Positions 24,742-33,822 of a DNA stretch of 64,000 nucleotides are shown here, one piece after another. Within the stretch, counting starts at the first letter, position 1, and every line of letters begins with the position of its first letter. The DNA comes from Chloroflexota bacterium. Lineage in GTDB: Bacteria; Chloroflexota; Anaerolineae; J036; Brachytrichaceae. The notes below the pieces were generated by a model, which worked only from the letters and a program-made list of their open reading frames with translations, searched no databases and was not told the origin of the DNA. The stretch is from positions 1 through 64,000 of the forward strand of contig JAUQQA010000002.1 of assembly GCA_030550095.1 (NCBI GenBank). The letters run 5' to 3'. Both the position numbers and the translations under genes were made by a program.

Positions 24742-26261
24742 GCAGCCCCCTCCTTCACACGCCCCATCATCAGCAAGCCGATCTCCTCGCGCGTGGCGGT
24801 GCGCGCATCGCGCTCGCCAACGATGTGCCCTTTGAACATGACCAAGATGCGATCGCTCAACGACATGATCTCGTCCAGCTCTGCGGAGACCAGCAGCACA
24901 GCCGCGCCGGCATCGCGCGCCTGCACGATGCGCTTGTGGATGAACTCAATCGAGCCGACGTCCACGCCGCGCGTGGGTTGCGCCGCCACGAGCAGCTTGA
25001 GCGGGCGCGAGAGCTCGCGCGCCACCACCGACTTCTGCTGATTGCCACCCGAAAGCGAGGCGATCGGCACCAGCTCATGCGGCGCGCGGATGTCGAACTC
25101 GCGGATCAGGCGACGCGCGTGCTCGCGGATCGTCACCCACCGCAACAAGCCGCGCTGTGCAAACGGCGGCTGGTGGAACGTGGACAGCGTGAGGTTCACG
25201 GCAAGCGGCTGCTGCGCCACCATGCCATACTTGTGGCGGTCCTCAGGGATGTGCGACATGCCAGCGTCAATCGCGGCGCGCGGCAGCGCATGCGGCAACG
25301 GCTGCCCACACAGCATCACTGTGCCGTGCACAGGCGCGCGCAAGCCAGTGATTGCCTCCACCAGCTCGGATTGCCCATTGCCCTCAACGCCCGCGATGCC
25401 GACGATCTCGCCCGCGCGTACTTCAAACGAGACGCCATCCACAGCGACAGCGCGGCGATCGCTCATCACGCGCAAATCACGCACGCTGAGCACCACTTCG
25501 CCCGGCTGCGCCGGCAGCTTCTCCACTTGCAGCATCACGGGACGCCCCACCATCATGGAGGCAAGTTTTGCCTCGTCGGCTTCGGCTGGTGTCGTCGAGC
25601 CGACCACGCGCCCTTGGCGCAACACGGTGATGCGGTCGGCGATCGCCATCACCTCTTTGAGCTTGTGCGAGATGAAGATGATCGAGACGCCGCGGCGCAC
25701 CATCGCGCGCAACGTCTCAAAGAGGCGCTCGACCTCCAGCGGCGTGAGCACGGCGGTCGGCTCGTCGAGGATCAACACTTGTGCGTTGCGGTAGAGCGCC
25801 TTGATGATCTCCACGCGCTGCTGCACGCCAACAGGCAAATCTTTCACCAGCGCGTCGGGGTCCACCTCCAGCCCGTAGTCGCGGGCGATGGCGAGGATGC
25901 GTTGGCGCGGCTGCGCGAGATCAAGCACGCCGAAGCGCCCCGTCTCAGCGCCGAGGATCACGTTCTCGGTGACGCTGAGGGTCGGCACGAGCGTGAAGTG
26001 CTGATGCACCATGCCGATGCCGAGTGCGATTGCGTCTTTTGGGCTATGGATCGTGACGCGCCGGCCGTTCAGCCAGATCTCACCCTCGTCGGGCTGATAC
26101 AAGCCGTAGAAGATGTTCATCAGCGTCGTCTTGCCGGCGCCGTTTTCGCCGAGCAAGGCGTGGATCTCGCCGCGGTTGAGGTCGAAGAAGATGTGGTCGT
26201 TTGCCAAGACGCCAGGAAAGCGCTTGGTGATGTTGCGCATCTGCAAGATCGGCTCGCCCAT
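24738..26261 (-). CDS. BMP-type ABC transporter double ATPase
   Basis: 507 residues with two ATP-binding domains, as in YufO/NupO and sugar importers. The first has Walker A GENGAGKTT, signature PVGVQQRVEIIKAL and Walker B VLILDEPTAVLT. The second has a degenerate Walker A, AGVEGNGQSEL, and signature LSGGNQQKSVVAREL with LLVAAQPTRGVD in place of the usual DEP, as is normal for the second site. It energises uptake by the two permeases. ATG 26261 is preceded by AGGAGG, so it is preferred over the in-frame upstream start at 26288, which would fall in the terminator hairpin. Confidence 0.9.
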   Translation of the reverse strand: MGEPILQMRNITKRFPGVLANDHIFFDLNRGEIHALLGENGAGKTTLMNIFYGLYQPDEGEIWLNGRRVTIHSPKDAIALGIGMVHQHFTLVPTLSVTENVILGAETGRFGVLDLAQPRQRILAIARDYGLEVDPDALVKDLPVGVQQRVEIIKALYRNAQVLILDEPTAVLTPLEVERLFETLRAMVRRGVSIIFISHKLKEVMAIADRITVLRQGRVVGSTTPAEADEAKLASMMVGRPVMLQVEKLPAQPGEVVLSVRDLRVMSDRRAVAVDGVSFEVRAGEIVGIAGVEGNGQSELVEAITGLRAPVHGTVMLCGQPLPHALPRAAIDAGMSHIPEDRHKYGMVAQQPLAVNLTLSTFHQPPFAQRGLLRWVTIREHARRLIREFDIRAPHELVPIASLSGGNQQKSVVARELSRPLKLLVAAQPTRGVDVGSIEFIHKRIVQARDAGAAVLLVSAELDEIMSLSDRILVMFKGHIVGERDARTATREEIGLLMMGRVKEGAA

Positions 26262-26285
26262 GCTCCTCCTGTGCAAGGCAAAATA

Positions 26286-26321
26286 CAAGCCTCCCCCGCG
26301 CCAAACGGCAAGGGAGGCTTG
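26286..26321 (-). terminator. Terminator/attenuator between the binding-protein gene and the transporter genes
   Basis: On the minus strand CAAGCCTCCC (26321-26312) pairs with GGGAGGCTTG (26295-26286) across a 16-nt loop, then TATTTTG follows. It lies after the BMP-lipoprotein stop (26350) and before the ATPase ribosome site, so most transcripts should stop after the binding protein while some continue into the ATPase and permeases. Confidence 0.75.
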
Positions 26322-26349
26322 TTTGGATCAGGTTATGCCGTAAGCGCGA

Positions 26350-27450
26350 TCACTCGCACGGGTTTGCGACGCCCTCCAAGCCGGTCTTGATCGTGCCGTT
26401 CTTCAGGCCTTCAATCACCTCTTGGAGCTTGTCGCGCACCGACTGCGGCACCTTGTCCTCCAACTCGTGGAATGGCGCCAAGCCGATGCCGTCGTTGGTG
26501 ATGTCGAAGACGCGGTTGCCGCCCTGGAATGCGCCGTCCACCACGCTCTTCACCGCGAGATACGTGGCCTGGTCCACGCGCTTCATTGCGCTGGTGAGGA
26601 GGATCTTGCGCACGTTCTCGGAGAGCGTGTAGTACTGGTCCTGGTCCACGCCGATGCCGAGCACGCCTTGCGCCTTGGCGATCTCCTCCAAGCCGCCGTT
26701 GCCGGTGGTGCCGCCGGCGCTGAAGATGACGTCTGCGCCTTCGTTCATTTGGTCACGCGCGCGCGCTGCGCCCCACTGCGGGTTGTTGAACGGCGTGCCG
26801 TCAGCGGGACCCTGATACACGCCGAGGATGCGCGCGTTCGGGTTGACGAACTTCACGCCGTTCTCATAGCCCTTGCGGAAGCGACACACGGGCGGGATCG
26901 CCAAGCCGTACACGCCGCCAACCACGTTGCTCTTGGTCATCAACCCTGCAACTACACCAGCGAGGAAGCCAGACTGGTCCTCAGCAAAGAGCAGCCCCAT
27001 CACGTTCTTAGGCGCGTTCTCACCGAAGTAGCCCACGTCCACGATAGCGAACTTTTGATTGGGGTACATCTCGGCGGCTTTGCGGGTGTCGTCACCCATC
27101 AAAAAGCCGACGGTGATGATGAGGTCATATTCCTCGTTGACGAAGGTTTGAATGTTCTTAATGTAGTCGGTGGGCTGCTTGGACTCGATGGCCTTCGCCT
27201 CGACGCCGAAATCGCGCACAGCGCGCTGCACACCTTCCCACGCGCTTGCGTTAAAGCTGCGGTCGTCCAGCGAGCCGACGTCGGTGACCAGACCGACCTT
27301 GATCTTCTTCGCTGGTTGTGCCGCTTGCTCCGTCGGAGCGGGTTGCCCAGGTTGCTGCGGCTGCGCCGGCGCCGAAGGAGTCGGTACAGCGCACGCCGCC
27401 AACACAACAGCCGAAACAGCAAGCAAGCTCAACGTTTTCAACGTCTTCAT
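26350..27450 (-). CDS. BMP-family substrate-binding lipoprotein
   Basis: 366 residues. Lipoprotein signal with AVVLAAC, then a Pro/Gln-rich linker. The PBP1-BMP fold is shown by KIKVGLVTDVGSLDDRSFNASAWEGVQRA, the signature of Borrelia BmpA/PnrA and related proteins, and by IGVDQDQYYTLSENV and ITNDGIGLAPFHELE. It captures a purine nucleoside or similar ligand outside the membrane for the downstream importer. ATG 27450 is preceded by GAGGGAAAG. Its own promoter (TATAAT, 27505-27500) gives a leader of about 43 nt. Confidence 0.9.
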   Translation of the reverse strand: MKTLKTLSLLAVSAVVLAACAVPTPSAPAQPQQPGQPAPTEQAAQPAKKIKVGLVTDVGSLDDRSFNASAWEGVQRAVRDFGVEAKAIESKQPTDYIKNIQTFVNEEYDLIITVGFLMGDDTRKAAEMYPNQKFAIVDVGYFGENAPKNVMGLLFAEDQSGFLAGVVAGLMTKSNVVGGVYGLAIPPVCRFRKGYENGVKFVNPNARILGVYQGPADGTPFNNPQWGAARARDQMNEGADVIFSAGGTTGNGGLEEIAKAQGVLGIGVDQDQYYTLSENVRKILLTSAMKRVDQATYLAVKSVVDGAFQGGNRVFDITNDGIGLAPFHELEDKVPQSVRDKLQEVIEGLKNGTIKTGLEGVANPCE

Positions 27451-27499
27451 GGCAGCTTTCCCTCTTTGCAACGAGCTTTCTGTGCCCACTGCTGCCAGG

Positions 27500-27552
27500 A
27501 TTATAGCGACGGGCGTGCTCTTTGCGTGACCTGCGCCCTGTGTCGCTACAAT
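27500..27552. promoter_or_regulatory. Divergent promoters of the BMP lipoprotein and aroC
   Basis: Minus-strand TATAAT at 27505-27500 serves the lipoprotein gene, which has an ordinary leader. Plus-strand TACAAT at 27547-27552 ends 8 nt before ATG 27561 of aroC, a leaderless arrangement. The two promoter types thus sit side by side. Confidence 0.5.
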
Positions 27553-27560
27553 CGTGATTC

Positions 27561-28748
27561 ATGCTGCGCTTCCTCACCGCTGGCGAATCGCACGGGCCCT
27601 CGTTGACGGCGATCCTCGAGGGGATGCCCGCAGGCGTGCCGCTTACGCCTGATCACATCAACCATCAGCTTGCGCGTCGGCAGCGCGGCTTCGGCAGCGG
27701 CGGGCGCATGAAGATCGAGCACGACCGCGTGCGCATCACTGCTGGCGTGATGAACGGACGCACCACGGGCGCACCAATCGCGTTCATTGTGGAGAACCTC
27801 GACTACGCCAAGTGGAAAGATCGCGATATTCCGCCAATGACCATCCCGCGCCCTGGGCACGCTGACCTCACTGGCGCAGTGAAATATGGCTACCGCGAGC
27901 TGCGGCTGGCGTTAGAGCGCGCCTCAGCGCGTGAGACCACCATGCGCGTTGCCGTGGGCGCGGCTTGCCGCGCGTTGCTGAGCGCTTTCGGCATCGAGGT
28001 TGTCGGCTATGTGGTGAGCATCGGCACAGTGAGCGTGCCCAACCACACCAGCTCGCCCGACCCCGAGGTGTATCGGCAGCGCTTCGCGCAGGCAGAAGCC
28101 AACGATGTGCGCTGCTACGACGCCTCCACCGCAGAGCACATGCGCGCGCAGATCCGCGCGGCAATGGACGCGCGCGATACGCTCGGCGGCGTGGTCGAGG
28201 TCGCAGCGCTCAACGTGCCACCTGGCTTGGGCAGCCACGTGCATTGGGATCGCCGGCTCAGCGCGCGGCTTGCGCAAGCGGTGATGAGCGTGCACGCGGT
28301 GAAAGGCGTGGAGATCGGCGACGGCTTCGCCGAAGCAGCGCGCTTCGGCACGCAGGCCCAAGACGCACTCTATCTCGAAGGAGATCGCATTCGCCATCGC
28401 ACCAACCGCGCTGGCGGCATCGAGGGAGGCATCACCAACGGCGCGCCCATCGTGGTGCGCGCAGCGCTCAAGCCGATCGCCACCACGCTAAACCCGCTGG
28501 ATTCCGTGGACCTCGCCGCAGGGCAAGCCGTGAAGACGCAATACGAGCGCAGCGATTTCTGCCAAGTGCCGCGCGCCGTGCCGATCCTCGAGGCGATGGT
28601 GTGCTTTGTGCTTGCCGACGCGCTTCTTGAGAAGCTCGGCGGTGACTCGCTTGAGGAGATGCTGCCGCGTTTCCACGCGCTTCGGCAGCTCCGCCTGCAC
28701 GATTTGCCGATGGATAATCAGCCTTGGCGCTTCGGCTACGCGGCGTAG
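27561..28748 (+). CDS. aroC: Chorismate synthase
   Basis: 395 residues, usual length. MLRFLTAGESHGPSLTAILEGMPAG and RRQRGFGSGGRMKIEHDRV are the first conserved blocks; RASARETTMRVAVGA holds the Arg that contacts the substrate phosphate; GGIEGGITNG is the FMN-contact loop and TQYERSDFCQVPRA lies near the end. The enzyme converts 5-enolpyruvylshikimate-3-phosphate to chorismate using reduced FMN. It is monocistronic here and converges on dnaN with a 7-nt gap. Confidence 0.95.
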   Translation: MLRFLTAGESHGPSLTAILEGMPAGVPLTPDHINHQLARRQRGFGSGGRMKIEHDRVRITAGVMNGRTTGAPIAFIVENLDYAKWKDRDIPPMTIPRPGHADLTGAVKYGYRELRLALERASARETTMRVAVGAACRALLSAFGIEVVGYVVSIGTVSVPNHTSSPDPEVYRQRFAQAEANDVRCYDASTAEHMRAQIRAAMDARDTLGGVVEVAALNVPPGLGSHVHWDRRLSARLAQAVMSVHAVKGVEIGDGFAEAARFGTQAQDALYLEGDRIRHRTNRAGGIEGGITNGAPIVVRAALKPIATTLNPLDSVDLAAGQAVKTQYERSDFCQVPRAVPILEAMVCFVLADALLEKLGGDSLEEMLPRFHALRQLRLHDLPMDNQPWRFGYAA

Positions 28749-28755
28749 CGCGCCC

Positions 28756-29913
28756 CTACGAGGAAGTGCGCGGCAAGTGCATCGGCATGATGAGATGCAA
28801 GAACTGATTGTCGCCGACAGCGCGCAACGTCACGGGACTGCTGGGCGTGGTCATCTCCAGCGCCACTTGCGGCGTATCCACCGCGCTCAGCGCCTCGATC
28901 AGGAAACGCACGTTAAAGCCGATCTCTAGCCCTGGCCCCGTAACCTCTGCGTCCAGCTCAGTCATGTTCTCGCCGCTCTCGGTCGCGCGCGCGTTCACCA
29001 ACATGCGCCCAGCGCCCAAGTCGTCTGCGGGCTTGATGGTGAGCCGCACCATGTCTGCGGACTCGCGCGCGAAGATGCTCGCCTGCCGACACGCCTTGAG
29101 AAACTCCGCCGTGTTCAACACCACGCGCGTCTCCCAGCGGCGCGGGATGATGGACTCGTAGGGCGGGAACTTCTGATCAATGAGCTGTGCCACCACGTCC
29201 ACGTTCTCCATGTGGAACAGCACCTGCCCGTGCGAAGGCGTGACGCTGATCGCCACGGAGCGCTCTTTGTCTTGATCGCCGAGCGCCCGCGCCACCTCGC
29301 TGAGCGCCCGCGCTGGGATCAACATCTCCAGTGGGGAATCCGAGGGGAACGGCGCTTGCAGCGTTTCCTTGCGCAAGCTCAGGCGGTAGCCATCGGTCGC
29401 CACCATGGTGATGTGCTGATCTTCAACTTTGGTGAACACGCCAGTGAGGTTCGGGCGCGATTCGTCGGTCGTGGCGGCAAAGGCGACCTGCGCGATGAGC
29501 TTTTTCAGCGTTGCCGAGGCGATCTGCGCGGCTGAGGTCGCGCTGAAGGTGGGGATGATCGGGAACTCCTGCGCATCAATGCCTTTCAAGTGCGCCTCGG
29601 TGTGCGCGCCGCGCACGTGCAGCGTTTGCGTGCGGACGTTGAGTTCTAGCTCCACCTGATCAGCAGGCAGCAAGGCAACCAGCTCGCTGAACACACGCGC
29701 AGGCACGGTGATCGCCCCCTCGCTCTCCACCTTGGCGCCGATCCAACAGCTAATGCCCAGCTCGAGGTTGGTGGCAGCGACCTTTAGGCGACCGTTGTCC
29801 GTCGCAAGCAGCACGTGCGTGAGCACAGGCAACGTCGCGGTGCGCGGCGCAACAGCGCGATTAGCGAGGCTCAGCGCGCGCGCGAGGTTCTCTTGTAGGC
29901 AGGATACTTTCAT
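28756..29913 (-). CDS. dnaN: DNA polymerase III beta sliding clamp
   Basis: 385 residues. Three topologically equal domains are visible: domain 1 (about 1-120, VLTHVLLATDNGRLKVAATNLELGI), domain 2 (FAATTDESRPNLTGVF, VATDGYRLSLR) and domain 3 (SAVDTPQVALEMTTPSSPVTLR, ending FLHLIMPMHL), where the family has its MPM(R/H)(L/I) pocket. It encircles DNA and tethers polymerase. It stands alone without dnaA or recF. ATG 29913 has GAGGAAGG upstream and TATAAT (29956-29951) in front, an ordinary leader of about 31 nt. Confidence 0.95.
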   Translation of the reverse strand: MKVSCLQENLARALSLANRAVAPRTATLPVLTHVLLATDNGRLKVAATNLELGISCWIGAKVESEGAITVPARVFSELVALLPADQVELELNVRTQTLHVRGAHTEAHLKGIDAQEFPIIPTFSATSAAQIASATLKKLIAQVAFAATTDESRPNLTGVFTKVEDQHITMVATDGYRLSLRKETLQAPFPSDSPLEMLIPARALSEVARALGDQDKERSVAISVTPSHGQVLFHMENVDVVAQLIDQKFPPYESIIPRRWETRVVLNTAEFLKACRQASIFARESADMVRLTIKPADDLGAGRMLVNARATESGENMTELDAEVTGPGLEIGFNVRFLIEALSAVDTPQVALEMTTPSSPVTLRAVGDNQFLHLIMPMHLPRTSS

Positions 29914-29950
29914 GCAGCCTTCCTCGGCGTCGCGTAGATTTGGGTGCGGG

Positions 29951-29956
29951 ATTATA
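29951..29956 (-). promoter_or_regulatory. -10 element of dnaN
   Basis: TATAAT on the minus strand with a leader of about 31 nt carrying a clear ribosome site, GAGGAAGG. Confidence 0.55.
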
Positions 29957-29971
29957 CCGACCGATGCCTCT

Positions 29972-31231
29972 TTAGCTCAGCCAGCGCAGGGCGCGATCGG
30001 CGAGCATCGCGGCAAACAACGCGAAAAGATAGACCAGCGAGTACGCGTAAAGCCCAAGCGCAGCGCGCGGATGAGGCGCGCGGTGTAGCCGCCACGCCAG
30101 CGCGATGAGCCCACCGCCGAGCAACACGGCGCCGACTAAGTACGGCAAGCCCACTACACCGAGCGGCATGAGCACGAGCGAGAGCGCCACCGTGCCGAGG
30201 GCATACCCTAACATCTGCCAGGTAGTCTCCCGCTCACCAGCAACCACTGGCAGCATCGGTACGTTTGCAGCGGCGTACTCGCGCCGCTTGAGCACTGCCA
30301 GCGCCCAAAAATGCGGTGGCGTCCAGTAGAAAATCAACGCGAACAAAAAGATCGCTGGCAGCTCCAATTGCCCGCTCGTTGCCGCCCAACCGATCAACGG
30401 CGGGATCGCGCCAGCGCCGCCGCCGATGACGATGTTTTGCCAGGTGTTGCGCTTAAGCCAGCGCGTGTACACCACAGCGTAGTACAGAAACCCCACGAGC
30501 GCCAACAAAGCTGCCAGTGCGTTCACGAACAGCACGAAGATCGCCAGCGAAAGCGTCATCAGCACAAAGCCGAAACGCGCTGCTTGCTGCGGCGCGATGC
30601 GCCCTGCGACAATTGGCCGGCGCGCGGTGCGCCCCATCACGCGATCAATGTCAGCTTCGTACGCCATGTTCATTGCGTTAGCACCGCCTGCCATGAGGTA
30701 GCCGCCCACCAGCGTCCACATCACCACTTGCCAAGGCGGCAGACCCGCCGGCGTGAGGAACAGGCTGACGAACGTCGTGAACAAGAGCAGCAACACCACC
30801 TTAGGCTTGGTGAGCGCGAAGTAGTCGCGTAGTGTGGCAAGCGCTGTGGGCGGCGTGTGCCCTGCATGGGGCGAGGAGGGTGCACGCCAGAGCGCGCTTT
30901 GCCCCACACCCATCAGCGCCAACGCCATCATCCCGATCGCAGCACCGTCCGCGATCTGCACCACTGTGCGGAAACCGTCCTCCCTTCCCTTCAGCTCTGC
31001 TCCTGCCAGCCCAAACGCCACGCCAACCCCGACGAGCGGCAACACCACCCCCAGCAGCTCCACCGCATGGCTGAGGCGCGCATGTGGCGGCAACGCACGC
31101 GCGAAGAGCAACCGCACCGATGCATGAACCACCAGGCCCTCAGCCGCTACAAACACCCCCAGCGCCACCCAAAACACGACTTCAGCCAACAACGCCAACG
31201 ACGGCTCAAACCCGATTTGCATAGCTTGCAT
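29972..31231 (-). CDS. ctaB: Heme O synthase with an extra N-terminal membrane domain
   Basis: 419 residues, longer than the usual roughly 300. Residues 135-419 are protoheme IX farnesyltransferase: LTKPKVVLLLLFTTF, GGANAMNMAYEADIDRVMGRTARRP (Asp-rich prenyl-diphosphate site) and WTPPHFWALAVLKRREY with YAAANVPMLP. The enzyme adds farnesyl to heme B to make heme O for terminal oxidases. The first 130 residues hold three or four spans; FWVALGVFVAAEGLVVHASV followed by HAVELLGVVLPLVGVGVAF resembles the two-helix N-terminus of cytochrome oxidase subunit II without its copper domain. No oxidase genes adjoin it in this window. Confidence 0.85.
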   Translation of the reverse strand: MQAMQIGFEPSLALLAEVVFWVALGVFVAAEGLVVHASVRLLFARALPPHARLSHAVELLGVVLPLVGVGVAFGLAGAELKGREDGFRTVVQIADGAAIGMMALALMGVGQSALWRAPSSPHAGHTPPTALATLRDYFALTKPKVVLLLLFTTFVSLFLTPAGLPPWQVVMWTLVGGYLMAGGANAMNMAYEADIDRVMGRTARRPIVAGRIAPQQAARFGFVLMTLSLAIFVLFVNALAALLALVGFLYYAVVYTRWLKRNTWQNIVIGGGAGAIPPLIGWAATSGQLELPAIFLFALIFYWTPPHFWALAVLKRREYAAANVPMLPVVAGERETTWQMLGYALGTVALSLVLMPLGVVGLPYLVGAVLLGGGLIALAWRLHRAPHPRAALGLYAYSLVYLFALFAAMLADRALRWLS

Positions 31232-31241
31232 CTTCTTCTCG

Positions 31242-31263
31242 TGATGATCGTGTGATGATCGTG
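31242..31263. repeat. 11-bp tandem duplication in the ctaB leader
   Basis: TGATGATCGTG occurs twice with no gap (31242-31252, 31253-31263), 11 nt upstream of the ctaB ATG and just inside the predicted transcript from TAGAAT (31272-31267 on the minus strand). It may be a protein-binding site or simple slippage. Confidence 0.6.
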
Positions 31264-31332
31264 GTGATTCTAGACACGCTTGCGCGCTTTGCTACGCACC
31301 GCGCAGCGCCAAGCAAAAAACCTTAACACCCT

Positions 31333-31338
31333 TACAAT
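31333..31338 (+). promoter_or_regulatory. -10 element of mtaD, decides its start
   Basis: TACAAT overlaps the in-frame ATG at 31337, which therefore cannot be within the transcript. ATG 31364, preceded by GAGGGA, is the first usable start. Confidence 0.5.
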
Positions 31339-31363
31339 GAACGCGAGGGAGCGCATCAACGTC

Positions 31364-32698
31364 ATGCCTGAGTTCAACATGCTCATCGTGGACTGCGACG
31401 TGCTTGTGCGTGAGAACGGGCGCTACACAGTCCGCCGTGAGTACGACATCGCCATCCGTGGCAATCGCATTGTCGCGCTGGCACCCACAGGGCAGCTCGA
31501 CCCTGCGCACAGCGAGCTGTGCATCCACGCCGACAACTGCTTGGCGATCCCCGGTCTAATCAACACGCACACCCACGCAGCGATGGTGCTCTTTCGCGGC
31601 CTCGCTGAGGACGTGCCGATCGAGGTTTGGTTCAACGAGTACATCTGGCCTCTCGAGAGCAACGAGGAGCCGGAGGACATTTACTGGGGCACCTTGCTCG
31701 CCATCGCCGAGATGATCCAAAGCGGCGTCACCACCTTCGCCGACCACTACTTCTTCTGCGACGAGATAGCGCGCGCAGTGGAAGAAAGCGGCGTGCGCGC
31801 CCATATCGGCTGGGCGGTGTTCGGCCATGAGGGCGAGGAGAAGCTGAGGCAAACCGCCGAGTTTGCAGCACGCTGGCAAGGGGGCGCAGGCGGACGCATC
31901 ACAACGTGGATGGCGCCACACTCGCCCTATCTCTGCGACGAGTCGTTCCTACGCAAGACGGCAGCCTACGCCAAGGCCCTCGGCGTCGGCATTCATATCC
32001 ACTGCAGCGAGACGCCAGAACAAGTGGCGTTGAGCCTTAAGCAATATGGCGTCACACCGCCGGCGATGTTAGCGCGCGCAGGCGTGTTTGAAGTGCCCAC
32101 CTTGCTGGCGCACGGCATTGCGCTCACGCCTGAGGACATCGCTTTAGTGCGCAACCATGACGTCGCCATTGCGCAATGCCCGAAGACCTACCTCAAGCTC
32201 GCCATGGGCACGGCGCCCGTGCGCGCCTTCTTGGAAGCAGGCATCACGGTCGGCATTGGCACCGACGGCGCAGTGAGCAGCAACACGCTCGACGTGCTTG
32301 AGCAAATGCGCCTGCTCGCGCTCGATCAAAAGCAGGCGGCGAAGGACTCCACCGTGATGCCGCTGCAAACCGTGCTGGACATCACCTTCCGCGGCAGCGC
32401 AGCAGCGCTGCGCGCGCCTGACCTAGGGGAGATCGCCGTTGGCAAGCTTGCTGATATTGTGCTGCTGCGCCAAGACAGCGCGCGTTTGTTCCCCACACAC
32501 GACCCGCTCGCCAACCTGGTGTATGCCGCGCAGGCGAGCGATGTGGATACGGTGATTTGCGACGGGCAGTTGCTCATGCGCCACGGACGGCTGCTCACGA
32601 TTGATCTGCCGCGCGTGCGCGCCGAAGTGAGTGCGCGCCTCGAACGGTTGAGCCAGCGCGCCGCAGAACGGCGCATCGCCACTTACCCGACCATGTGA
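31364..32698 (+). CDS. mtaD: 5-methylthioadenosine/S-adenosylhomocysteine deaminase family amidohydrolase
   Basis: 444 residues. Metal-dependent amidohydrolase: LINTHTHAAMVLFRGLAED (His69, His71), then HIHCSETPEQV, LAHGIALT and IGTDGAVSSNTLD with the metal-binding Asp. These four blocks and the length match the MtaD/SsnA/guanine-deaminase group, MtaD best. It deaminates MTA or SAH to the inosyl forms, part of methionine/SAM salvage. An alternative is another purine or triazine deaminase of the same family. Confidence 0.8.
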   Translation: MPEFNMLIVDCDVLVRENGRYTVRREYDIAIRGNRIVALAPTGQLDPAHSELCIHADNCLAIPGLINTHTHAAMVLFRGLAEDVPIEVWFNEYIWPLESNEEPEDIYWGTLLAIAEMIQSGVTTFADHYFFCDEIARAVEESGVRAHIGWAVFGHEGEEKLRQTAEFAARWQGGAGGRITTWMAPHSPYLCDESFLRKTAAYAKALGVGIHIHCSETPEQVALSLKQYGVTPPAMLARAGVFEVPTLLAHGIALTPEDIALVRNHDVAIAQCPKTYLKLAMGTAPVRAFLEAGITVGIGTDGAVSSNTLDVLEQMRLLALDQKQAAKDSTVMPLQTVLDITFRGSAAALRAPDLGEIAVGKLADIVLLRQDSARLFPTHDPLANLVYAAQASDVDTVICDGQLLMRHGRLLTIDLPRVRAEVSARLERLSQRAAERRIATYPTM

Positions 32699-32706
32699 GC
32701 GCGCGC

Positions 32707-33822
32707 CTACACCACACCCTCTTCCGTCTCGCGGATCACCTGGTCCACCACCGCCTTGAGGTCGCCGGTGCGGTGATACGTGGCGAGCTGCCGGTCGGCG
32801 CTGCTGCCTTCTTCGAGGATGCGGTAGGCGTACTCCACTTCTTTGCGGCTGCCCAGCTCGTCCACCACATCGCCGATGAACCACTCGATCAGCTCGCGGA
32901 TCAACTCGCGCGCGGGCTTTTCTTCTTGTTTGCCGAAGTCAATCAACTTGCCGTCAAGCCCATAGCGCACTGCGCGCCACTTGTTCTCGTTGATCAGCTC
33001 TGTGGGGTACACACGGAAAGTAATGTTGTCGCGCCGCATCTTCCACAGCTTGTAGCAGATCGCCTGGAAGATCGCCGCGACGCAGATCGCCTCATCCACG
33101 CGCGTGCATGCATCGCAGATGCGAAACTCAAGCGTGGGGTACTTGTGGTTTGGGCGAACGTCCCACCAAATCTTAGTGCCATCTGGGATGCAGTGCGTGC
33201 GCACAAGCACGTTCACGAACTGGTCGAACTCGGCGCGGCTGTTGAAGATAGGCGGGATGCCCGTGCGCGGGAAGTTGCTGAAGACCATGGTGCGGTAACT
33301 CTTCAGCCCTGTGTCTTGCCCAAGCCAGAACGGCGAGCTAGTGCTGAGGCAGAGCACGTGCGGCACGAAGTAGCGCACCACCTTCATGCAGTCAATCATG
33401 AACTCTGGGTCCTCGATGCCGATGTGCACATGCGTGCCGAAGATGAGCAACTGCTGCGCAAGCTGCGCCATGTCGTTGCGCACACCGATGTAGCGCTCTA
33501 GCGGCGTGATCTCCTGATCGCGCCAGTGCGAGAACGGATGGGTGCCCGCTGAGGCGATGCGCAAGCCGTTTTTGTGCGCCAGCGCAATCACCCCACGGCG
33601 AATGCGCACCAGCTCTTCGCGCGCCTCCGCAGCCGTGTTGCATACCTTCGTCCCCACTTCGACGATGGACTGGTGTAGCTCGGGCTTCAGCTCTAGCTCC
33701 AGCAGCTTCATCGTCGTTTGATCTTCGAGGAACTGTGTGATGTAGGAGCGCAGCTCGCGCGTCTCTGGGTCAATGATTTGGTATTCCTCCTCAATGCCGA
33801 TGTTGAAGCTGGGTTGTTGCAT
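32707..33822 (-). CDS. GCS2-type carboxylate-amine ligase (YbdK-like)
   Basis: 371 residues. The GCS2 family (glutamate-cysteine ligase type 2) is shown by [47 protein letters not shown] and [19 protein letters not shown], giving the Glu/His metal ligands. YbdK of E. coli has weak gamma-glutamylcysteine ligase activity; EgtA and related enzymes are also of this type, so the product could be a gamma-glutamyl thiol or another amide. ATG 33822 has GGAGGGTGACC upstream. It overlaps the 3' end of the AcpH-like gene by 32 nt, which indicates coupled translation. Confidence 0.8.
   Translation of the reverse strand: MQQPSFNIGIEEEYQIIDPETRELRSYITQFLEDQTTMKLLELELKPELHQSIVEVGTKVCNTAAEAREELVRIRRGVIALAHKNGLRIASAGTHPFSHWRDQEITPLERYIGVRNDMAQLAQQLLIFGTHVHIGIEDPEFMIDCMKVVRYFVPHVLCLSTSSPFWLGQDTGLKSYRTMVFSNFPRTGIPPIFNSRAEFDQFVNVLVRTHCIPDGTKIWWDVRPNHKYPTLEFRICDACTRVDEAICVAAIFQAICYKLWKMRRDNITFRVYPTELINENKWRAVRYGLDGKLIDFGKQEEKPARELIRELIEWFIGDVVDELGSRKEVEYAYRILEEGSSADRQLATYHRTGDLKAVVDQVIRETEEGVV

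Noticed and set aside
24702-26390. Open frame of 562 codons on the plus strand opposite the ABC ATPase
   Set aside because: His/Arg/Ala-rich with no family signature; an effect of GC-rich codons on the reverse strand of a real gene.
28725-28760. Palindrome at the aroC/dnaN convergent ends
   Set aside because: GCTACGC and GCGTAGC are separated by a single base, too tight for an RNA hairpin, and other pairing there is poor.
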